This document shows, piece by piece, positions 44,901 through 55,627 of a stretch of 64,000 bases of DNA. Origin of the DNA: Eutreptiella sp. 'Long Island Sound 2002' (taxonomy: Eukaryota; Euglenozoa; Euglenophyceae; Eutreptiales; Eutreptiaceae); the NCBI GenBank assembly GCA_964036045.1, contig OZ038392.1, positions 37,307,851 to 37,371,850 of the forward strand, written 5' to 3'. Made by a program: the position numbers and the translations under genes. A model generated the notes under the pieces. The model saw only the letters and a list, made by a program, of their open reading frames with translations. It had not been told where the DNA came from and made no database searches. The first letter of the stretch is position 1. The number at the start of each line of letters is the position of its first letter.

Positions 44901-47900
44901 AGCAAATGGAGGTGCAAAGTGGATGATGCACAAGACAGGGCAATGCTCGAAGGACCACTGATTTTTCTGAATCCGAATCGTCCCCTTTATTGCCCCCTTC
45001 CACAAGGGCAGGGACCCCATTGGGGCACATTGTGAATTGGAACATATGTGGCCACAAACTCCTGCTGTGAAGCCTTCGTGGGGTGAGCTTTACGATCCCA
45101 AAATTGACTTGCAAAAGAAGAGGCCTCTGCGGTGGTCAGAATCTGGTGCTCCTGGTGTGTGCACGCAGGTTGCTGTGAACCACCGTACGGGGCTTCTTTG
45201 CCTGGCTGCCAGGCTCATGCACCTGCACCCACCTCACACCCCCTGAGCGCGCTCTTTTGCGCACCAAAGACTTTTGTGGTGCATCGGGGGAAGCAACAGC
45301 TCGTGGTGTAAATTTGTATGCAGACATGGTAGCTGCCTGTTGACAAAAATAGGCAGCAAGGAACGCCGGCACCGTCAAAAAAGGACGAAAAGCTCAAACA
45401 TGTTGTCAGTACAGCATGCAGACCCAGGGTGTTCCAAATAGCCCTTTTCAAGGGCTTTCCGAATATACCCCATATACCCCCCCCTACGGGACACACAGTG
45501 GGCACAAATCAGGTAACAATGACGACAACCACTGAAAACCCACCGAGTTGGTGCATTCAGTACCGACCCCGAGAGATATACCCCACATACCCTTACCTAG
45601 GGGACACTCAGTGGACACAAATGGAAAACCCTCCGTGTTGGCATAAAACCTGACGCCCCCGAGACCCCTTTTCCGATGGTGAGCGCCATTTGCTGGTGCT
45701 GAGGTTTCCATTTTTGTAAATTCTCCTGGGTTTGGTTTTTGATCCACTTGCACTGTAATGTTCTCCACCAACTGGGTCACAGTGGACCAGTGCCACAGCA
45801 AAATTACCGCAGGGTCGTCCAACAGGCCTCCAGGGGCAGGCACAGCATGGGCCTCCAGAGTGTGCACCATACCAATGACAATGCTATGGTAGAATTCTAA
45901 CATTCTTGTCCTTTGGCCTTCAGCAGCAAAAACAAGCCATAGCAGTTGCACAGAAGATAGCTGCAAAATGTGTGCACAAACTGAACCTGGTGTCTGCAAA
46001 GTGCAAAACGAAACATTGTCGGGAGACTGGGACACAGAATTGATCTATTTTGGCGCCCTTTTACAGCTAATTTCATACTTCCGAAGGCATGGTGCAAAAA
46101 AACTAATGTTTTGTAAGTCTTTTTTGCGTAAAATCACTGTGTCCTGAGACTATTCAATATTTCTGGAAATCCTAAATATTCGTGATCGCCCCTCACCGCT
46201 GGGAAACAGCAGCAACACAGCTGCTCACAGCCACAACACGCAGCAGCACAGAGCAGCAACACACGGCTGCACGGAACAGCAACACGCGGCTGTACAGAGC
46301 AGCAACACAAGACTGCAAACAGCAGCAACCTTCAGCTTAGCACTGTAAAAATCACGGAATACAAAGAACGGAATGCCACATGGAATGGCCACCAGATAAA
46401 TCTTCAGCTGACGCCAGAAGCCTTCAACGTCCTTCTCCGATAAGTAGTTGAAGAAATCCCGCCTGCAAAAGAGCAAAGAGGGAAGATGGCAATGCCCCTT
46501 CAGATCACTCAAAGGGCCCAGAGACCCCAGAGGTCTGAGAAAGGAATGTTCCACTCGGCTGCTGAGCATATCGCCAAGGGTCCAAAGCAGGGGCATGAGT
46601 CATTAAATTGACCTCTGCGCAAGTGGGCACACAAGATCCTGCCAATACCCGTAAGATGTGGGGCAGACACACCCCAAGTAGCTGAACCCCACGCTGATGC
46701 CTGTGGTCAGCAGAGAGGCCACCACGAGCCCTGCCAGTTTCAGTTGTGCGGACCTGGCGTCCGGATTGGTCTCCTTCCGCCAGAATGGGGCCGCAAGGGC
46801 CATGAATCGGGTATACAACAGCCGCAGATCCGAAGAGGGGCCCTCTCGGTCGGGCTTCTTCAGAGGCTCAATTGCAGCGAACGGGTCCGCATCTGTGGGA
46901 CGGGAAACAAGAAGAAGTGGTTGGCTGGAGTGAAAGTGTCATTTGTGAGAGGGGGGATCCAAGGGTGTGTGGGGGGCAGGGGGGCAGGGCAAGGGTTCAG
47001 ATGCCGGCCCCGCTGAGGGATGCAGATGTTTATGCAGACCCTGACCCTGTGTGGTCTAAGGTTGCAAAGCGACAAACGTCAGAACAAAAGGCTCTTCAGT
47101 GACATTGCCGTAGGCGCTTTTCGCTGTGACAAGAGAGGTACAAGGGGCGGGGGATTCGCCCGGGGACAATTTCGCAGGGGATAATTTCGCAAGAGAAAAG
47201 TTCGCCACCCTTGAAATCCCCAAAGCTCCAAGCAAGCATGTGTCTCGCAAAATGTTTCTCAATTTTCGACAAAAAATTTTGTCTCCCAGTCTGTATATAC
47301 TCCTTGAGGGCACATATGTCAGATACAGACATTACTCCAGTGCAGTTGGTCATGAACGTACAAGCGTTGGTTCATATCCAGATTAAGCAATTTTTTTCAC
47401 CTGTCCAGCACATATGAATCTGATGAGACAATTGGTTTTTCATGCACAAACAAAGCCTGCCCCGCCTAAAGCAATCTCCATTGTTGCGTCTACGTCAGCA
47501 TTCAGGATTGTCGATGCCTTGAAAAAGAAACCAGCACCTCCAGCACCAGTTACCTGATTGTCAAATTCATGCATCTGTGCAACAATTGGTTGGCTTAGGC
47601 GCGTTCGTAATTGTGCCGGACCCTTCTCAGGAAACCCAATGCTTGCAGCTGTGGTGAAGGATGGAATTGTTGAGCTAAAATTTCGCCAGGGGAAAATTTC
47701 GTTACCTTTCTTAACGGCGAAATTTTCCCCGCGAAATTCTCCCCTAGCGAAATCCCCCCGCCCTTACCTTCATGCACTATACGAGGGCTTGTTTCAACGT
47801 CACATTCCTACGTACCGACAAAATGTTGCATACACCGGATTGAACATCGAGGTCATTTTCTATCACAAGGATACGGCCTCCTTGGCAAGGGGTGTGGGTA

Positions 47901-50900
47901 GCTGCAACCATGAACACCCGAGGGATGAGGTGTTTGGGATGGAGGAGACCATTGTTGCATGCAAACCTCTCAAGCCATTGCATCTATGGCTACCTTCAAA
48001 AAGGGTGTACGGGATATGCACACAGTTCGCACACGGTGCGATTTCAGCACGCTACGGCTCTCGCGACCCAAGGAATACTCACCACACAAGATGGGGAACA
48101 CAAAGTGGCCCACCGAGCAAACTGGATACAGGTGGGGATGGCTAGACCGTTCATATTGGATTGCCACACACTCTGGGGTGGATGATGCGCCCCCAATGGT
48201 GGTGGGCACATGCTAATTTGTAGTGCCTCGCTTGTAGTGCTTCGCAAATAGAAGACACCTCTATCTAGCTCCAACAATTCTGAATTCATTGACATGAGCC
48301 GTTGAGGTGGACGGAGACGGCACATTGCAATGTGAAACTTTTCTTCATATGCATGCACCCCTTGTGCCCAATCCCCAAACATAATGCCCCTAAAGGTTGT
48401 CTTACCTGATCGCACAAATCTGCCCACTTTTGAGCACCGTTTAGTATTACCACTATGTGTGTGCACACCAGGCTGATGTCGCACCACATGCCGCACAGCA
48501 CGCACTTACACCGCCAGTATCCTCAATATTCTCGGCACCCTCAATATTCTCGACTAACTATAGACCCCCTCTTGTTCTTTTTCGTCAACAATATGTGGTT
48601 GTGCGGCAGCGACCTGTTGCCTGAGACAGGTAGTAGTAGGCCTTTGGGCACGTGCAGCATCCACCGCTGTGCACCCGTTGGTATGGGACCTGGTCAGGTG
48701 ATGCTTCAGCTTCACCAAACGGTCTCAATGCCTTTGGGAATTTTAAAATGATCCCTCTTGGCCTCGGCCTCATTGCTGATTTTAGTCGTGCAAGCACAAG
48801 TGCGCGTTGTTATGGTGCAACAACACAAAGATATGAATCCAGAAGACGAAAGTGTGCACAACCGCAATCACCAAATGTCTCATCTTCTTCATGGGTCATT
48901 GGCCCCACAACCTGGAGCTCAACAAGCTCTGCCCATGCTGCCGGTGGCAAGGCATCATAGCCTAGTGCTGTGTTGGGGAGTCTGCAAAGCGCCAACATAG
49001 CATTGGGACCCCAAGACCCCCTAATCTTAACAACTATCAATACAAACACAACGGCCTGCATCAACGATGTACAACGACAAACACCCAAGCAAGCCGCCAC
49101 CAAGTTTCAGCATGACATCAGCAACACAATTCGAAAATGCAATAGCAAACATTTGAAAAGCTCCAAAGTGCGACGATGTTTATGTAACGACCAGTGCGTA
49201 TGCAGAAACAGGAACCACGGGTGGGTGGGTAGGCAAGAGATGTCAGCAACAAAAACTCAATATCCAAAATTGAATCTGTCAAGAAACGATCACAAATAGG
49301 GCTGCTCATGAAACAGCCCTTTCAGCAGAGCATGAAAGGTCGGTTTCAGCCTGACATAAGCAACACAGTTCGAAAATGCAATAGCAAACATCTGAAGTGC
49401 TCACCCCTTTATGTCTCTGCACTCAACACTAACGGCCCTTAAGAAAATTCAGTCTAGAACAACAAAACACTAGTAGCACCCCACAAAACATGGTACACTA
49501 GGCAGCAAGAAACGTGACACCCTTGTACTCCAAACCGACATATTCTACATCAGGATATTCCACGGACGTGAGGCCTCCATCGACGCAACGGCCAGCTAAC
49601 GCTCAGAAAAATAACGTATCCGAGAAAGCGGGTCTGCTGGCTGGTAGGCACTGGGAACCCAAACCGAATGCAGGATGAGCCCTGAGTTCTTGATATGCAA
49701 AACCCTAGCTCGCAAAATCCTATTATGCCTCCAGAAATGCGCCCTGGACTTTAAATTCACATTGGCCCAAATAGCTTGCAAATTATCCTGCAACATCACT
49801 ACTTGCGGCAAGTTACGTTTGACAGCACATTGAATCAACATCCAGACTCCATAGAGCTCCGCCACTAGTTGGGTATTAACCCAGTTGGGACACATCAAGG
49901 CCCGGCCACCGCCCACAGGGTCAAACATGCCAATACGATACCTCTTCATGCCCGATGCATCCCAAAACTCAGCTGCATCAACAGAAATCCATTTAACATA
50001 CCTCCAATTACTAACCAAAAGCTCAAGCACACAAAAGGGGGGGCAAGCAACAAACGCCGCCGACGCTAGGGACAACCAAAGCCTAGGCGTCATCTTGAGC
50101 CACTCAGACCTACCCCAAAACAACGCACAATATGCGCCCCCCCAGGAAGGGCAGGTGACCAGTCGCCGGTGTACCCAACCAAACAATGAGCCCCATAATT
50201 CGCATCAGTGTCTTGTGGGACACATACGAACCCCATGTAATCACCAGACAAGCGACCAGCTTTGCAACCACCGTCGTGGCATTAGCAATGGACAGTGCTG
50301 AAAGATCCACCTCCTTACCTAACCATTAAACAAAATCAGTAAGTTCCAAGACACTTTTATCCGACACTTTATACCCTTTGGACACCATGATTGCACTCAC
50401 CAGTTGCATGCATCGTCGTAACCAACCACAGCTATTCCCCATTACCACCAACACATCGTCCAAACAATGATCAAAATCAGGTGTGTACCCATACGGCAAC
50501 CCCAAGGGGGGCGGCATATACGCAAAAGCCTCACTCATATGCCTCGCCACTACGTGCTGACAAATGGGGGGCGGCAGTTTCCAGCCAAACGGTAACGTCC
50601 GTACATCACAAACACCCAAAGGTGAAGGCACCCTAAAAGTACCCCAAGCTTCATGGGGCATATGCAGCCAAGAATAACAATTCTTTAAATCAAACGTACA
50701 AGCATGGCGCGGGACCGAACGTGCACCCACCGAAGCTGACCACCGCACAAATTTCTGGCGCAAAGACCACAGACTAGGCAGCTGCATTTTAGGCTAGGGG
50801 ACAGGGTCACGTTTGTTACCTGTCTTACAATTTATAATGAACGAACATTTCTCTACTGTTTTCGGAATAAGAAATATAGGCGCACTGGGCTGCAACCCCC

Positions 50901-53900
50901 CCCCCCCCCCGCGTGGCATATCAAGCGAAATAACATGGAGGTGGCCCTGCCGCACCAAGGCTCTAGTCATAGCCTGCAATTCACGGAGTGTCTTTTGGGG
51001 TATTTGAACTAAACTCATAGCAGCCAATGACTCCGGCTGGACCAAACTGGCCCATATATCAGATGGTATGGGTGCACACCCTACCACACCCAGACCCTTC
51101 ACCGCAAACACAGGGACGCGCTACCGACCGCCCACCACACTCGAAGACTCAGAGTCCCCATCCTCCGTGGGTTTCGGGCTGGTCAGCAACATCACAATGG
51201 TGGCAGTCAAAAAATCAGCCTCCTTAAGGGTATCGACCGCCGAAAACAGAGTGTGCACGACGTCAACGAATCATGGCTTAGGACCCATCAGCAGGGCACA
51301 AATAACCTGGAGCATACCCCAAAAGGGGATCCAAAGGGAGGTAAAATCAATGGAGGGTGGCAATGGCACCTTCTTAGCTTTACGCCACAGAGTAGTCCTC
51401 CACAGCCGTTGCTGCCTGAGGGGGATAGGGCTGGGCCTGACAAACACGTGGTTGTCAAACTCACCAGACCCCCCCCCTGCGGGCTGACCTGCGTGCCGTG
51501 GCCGCAAGGTCTTTGATCCGTGACTCAAGGGACGTTTGGACCGCAGCCCCACACCTCTGTCCTACCCGAACAGCGACTTTGGGTTTCTTAACGTTGCGCT
51601 AGAGTGTTGCTGGGGACACTGCCACTCTGGCAACATCGGCGGATCCCCCGGGCACCCGTGACGATTCGGACTGGCTTGCGCTAGAGCCTGGCACTGTCGC
51701 GGATACAAGCCTGGCTCTCTTAACCTGAGGTGGAGGGGAGGGCATGGGAGCAACATCTGGCCCGTTGACCAGTTTTGGGTCTAGATTAGGCTCATCTGAC
51801 CCATCAAATTCCCACGTATCTCTATGGGACAAGACGGCGGCTGGCCACAAGGCTCAGGACGATGGGGTACCCTCCTCGAAGCGCCACCCACCCCCCGGAC
51901 CCGAAAGGAGTGTGGCTCTGGTGAGGGTGAGATCATCCCAGGGGGAGTCGTCCCAGGCTGCAACGGAACGCCTAGCCACCGCAACGGAACGCCACCGGGC
52001 CCAGGACATAAGCTCCTGCATTGTGGCACCGTGCCTCATGAAGAGGGTGGCACCCAGCCTGCGCCAGGCGTGCCAGCGGAGATGCTTGAATTTTGTATGA
52101 GCCAGTAGGCGGACCATGGACGTTTGGATCGATCGGACACCATCCTTGACAATATCCTGGCCTAGTTTCTCCCAAGTCGAAGCGCCGTTGCCCTGATGAA
52201 ATTGATGAGTCTCCGGACATACGAGTTATCGGGCCTGGAAATACATCTCTAACGTGTTTTATTATCCAAACAGGACACTGTCCCTTCCGCTTGGTTGATA
52301 TCCTGGACCCTTAATGATGCCGTCTCTCTAGTCCCGTTACAAAATGCCACCGCCAGGACTGCCAAGGCTGCGACCAATACGTCCTCATCTCCCTCGGCGT
52401 TTTGAGCCATCGACCATAGCGCAGAGAGTGAGCCCCACCCTCGTGTTGAGAGGTGCGAGACTTTATCTTTGGCCCTACCAATCCGCCAAATGGATCGGGG
52501 AACAAAGGCAGGGGATATCTTTGTCTCTTCTAGGAGTCTGCAGGCAGAGATTCCTTGCCGCATATCCGACGATGTTTGCTGGCATCTCCACAAGGTGAGT
52601 AAGTAGTCCGTGAGGATCTGTATGGGCGACGCTGACGGTGATTGGAGATGGCGCTGTCGGAGCAATTTGAGATGTCTCTCGTACGTGTCGACGGTCGACG
52701 TGGCCCACAACTGGATGAATAGGAACTCCTAGGACACATCCTCCGATTGCTCCCTGTATCCCCGGAAGTTGTCGAACCAAATGGCAAACGAGGGCCCCAA
52801 CGACTCGTCCCGGACCAGACCATCCTCTCCCAGTGGGCTCCCCTCCGATGGGAGCAGTCATTTAGATCTCTTGCAAAGCCATTCCCAATGGCGGCCCCCA
52901 CACCGATCGCACTCCCCCGGCGGCCGCCTGTCGGTACGGAACTCGGGGCCAGCGGCAGTCACCATGTACACCACACCATCGCGCATATAGAACTTGTAGT
53001 TACCGCGCCAATAAAAACTCCCGCTCAGATGAGGACCCACCAGATGACAAGCAAGACCTCCTAGAAGAACCGAATGAGGATCGGCGGCGAGACGACTTAC
53101 GATATTTGGAAGACCTCTTAGACTTTCTCGAAGACCGCTTCCCAGACGATTTGGACGGGGACCCCCGATACCTCTAGTACCGACCAAATTGTAAGAATCT
53201 TATGAATTGGAAAAATCCGCGAAATGCGATGTCAAAAATTATTCAATTTTCTGCGATTTTTTTGAGATCCGCGATGAAAAATGTGAATTGTTCGCCTGTA
53301 ATTAATTTTTTTGAGATTTTTTTGGGCTTTGCGTTGCTGCAACGAAAATAGGGATATGGTACTTCCTAAGGTCTCTGGATGGATGTGGTTATTCCCTAGT
53401 GCCCCCTAGTCACATGATGTTATTTCTATGTTATTTCCTGGGGTCCCATGAACCTTTACACAAGACAACATGTAACATTACCCGAAGAGGTCATTCATTT
53501 TTTGTGATTCTTTTGAATTCCGCATCACTATGTGCTCTTTTTTGATCGTCTGCCTAGAATTAATTTTTTTTCGTAATAATTTATTTTCCGCGAACAAGTA
53601 CCTTTAGACGCACAACTTCCCCGGAAATTTTTTACCTTTAAGATTCTTGAAATTTCATCCGTAGTTCTTGGCATATGCCATGTGAGTTGTGGTCAGCAAC
53701 CTCCAAAGATCCGATACCGGGACTTTCAGGTCATCCAGGATGTGAGCCTCCACAAATTTCCTGCTCGTGCATCCACTCGGCCACCCCAGATTCATCCAAG
53801 AACTCCTCAATAACCTCCACTGTAACCGGCCGATCCTTCTATTGAACTGTCTTTTGCTTTGAGGAATTCTTGGTCTCTTTCTTGATCTGATTGCGCAGCT

Positions 53901-55587
53901 GCATGATCTCCTGATGGAGAGATGACAGCTCAGGTAGAGCCCCCTGTGGGGCGCTGCTAGGCAGTGTGGCATCTGTCTTCTGGAGAAATCAAGCTTGGAG
54001 TGGATCGTAAACACACTTATTGAAATCTTCCCAAGCCACAACCAAATCAAGTACCCTGTCCGATGTAATAGAGGGCTGCAATAAAGCAGCCATGTGATCC
54101 GTCAATTCAGGAACATGTAGGCCTGCCAGCTAACATTTGACTGTCAATTGTGCCTCATGTCGAGCTAAGTCGTCGCCAGGTACACGCTGCCCACGCCCGA
54201 AAACCATTTTCAACGAAAGCCCTCAGCATCGCGACTTCAGGCTCCATCCCCTCAACAGGCGTCTTGTTGCCATTTGTACCAGTGTTTGGGGCACTCATTA
54301 CAAGAGATCTTAGCAAAAAAAAAATTCAATACAAAAAATTGAATATGTCAAGAAATGATCACAAATAGGGCTGCTCATAAAATAGCCCTTTCAGCAGAGC
54401 ATGAAAGGTCGGCTTGGGTCCAAGGTATCCTTCCAATTCCATCCTAGCCCATCTCATACAATCCCATGCCATCGAAGGCCATCCCATCCCATCCCATGCC
54501 ATGCCAATGGCCCTGTTCTGCAAAGGTGGAATCGTGTTTCCTGTTGGTGCCCGTTTTTCGCGAATGGAGACTTTCCGAGCATGAGAGCAACAAAAAAAAA
54601 TGAATATCACAACAACAACTTGTCACAATTAGGGTTCCATGGGGCACAATGTCCATTGTATGCAGATTTTGTCCTATGAATGGCAAATTTGTTTTCATTT
54701 TCCAATGCACACTTTGCATTCCTTGATGTCCCAGAAACGCCCCCAAAAGGCCCCACAAACCCCCAAAATCCGCTTAGATTGGCCGCAAACAAACGCAAAC
54801 CAAGAACAGGCCGTATCTTGGGCTACGTGGCTCAAAACCACCTAGATTACCTGCAGACCCCCCACTTTTTGTGGTCTCCAACCCTCCAAATCGCTCAAAT
54901 GGACGCCTAGACCTGTACCAGTGTCCACTTGGGTGCAGCAAGTTGCACCCTCAAGCCCAAACAGGTGCGTGCCAAAATGTGTCAGCGGGGTCCACCGGGG
55001 CTAAAAAAAATGGCTGTTTTTTTTCAAAAAATGATCCTAGACCAGTGGGATGCCAAAACAATTGGTTTTGGCCCTGTTTGAGCCCGTTTTCCAGGCAGTT
55101 TTCCTGCATGTCAGACAGGCGGAGCGTGCGACAGAACCCTGCGTCTCCGCTTCACTACGGGTCGTCTGAGGGGTGATTATACAACAGAACACACAGAAGA
55201 TGGACCAGCTAAGTTGCATCCCCCTCTCACCCTGCAAATTGCGCCACGCCCAAAACATTTGTCTCATCTTTGTCCAATCAATGCCACGAAGAGCCATGGA
55301 CTGGGACATAGATTGCCTGGGCTGTGGTTGCTTGTGCATGGTATTCAATTGTACGAGGATGAGAGGTGCTGTCAATTGGTACCAGGGACGTTTGTTCCAC
55401 ACGGTTACAGTAGATCCATGTGCTTTTCACCATAATTATGCACACACACGTCCGCCTGTGCTTGTCCATGCCGCTGGGTGTCCTGATCTTTTTGTCCTTG
55501 GCGGGGTGTTTGATGGGTGTGTGGCAGTTCTGCGCCTGTCCTCTGAACTATGCCATAAGACTGGGGAATCCGCGGGGTTGTTGTTGT

Positions 55588-55627
<40 letters not shown>

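Larger units (their letters stand above)
49103..54412 (-). mobile_element. tyrosine-recombinase (DIRS/Ngaro-order) retrotransposon with split direct repeats
   Basis: On the minus strand the order is repeat A1 (54412-54301), gag, tyrosine recombinase, RT, RNase H, then repeats B1 (49402-49343), A2 (49343-49234) and B2 (49162-49103). The A1-body-B1A2-B2 arrangement is the split-direct-repeat architecture of PAT/Ngaro-type elements, which integrate with a tyrosine recombinase. The recombinase lies upstream of RT, unlike the usual gag-RT-RH-YR order. Multiple stops and frameshifts show the copy is inactive. It sits within intron 2 of the ABC gene, in the same orientation. Confidence 0.85.

Noticed and set aside
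55590-55625. polyglutamine or polyleucine coding repeat
   Set aside because: The CTG run lies within intron 2 of the ABC gene, so it is not translated in that gene.
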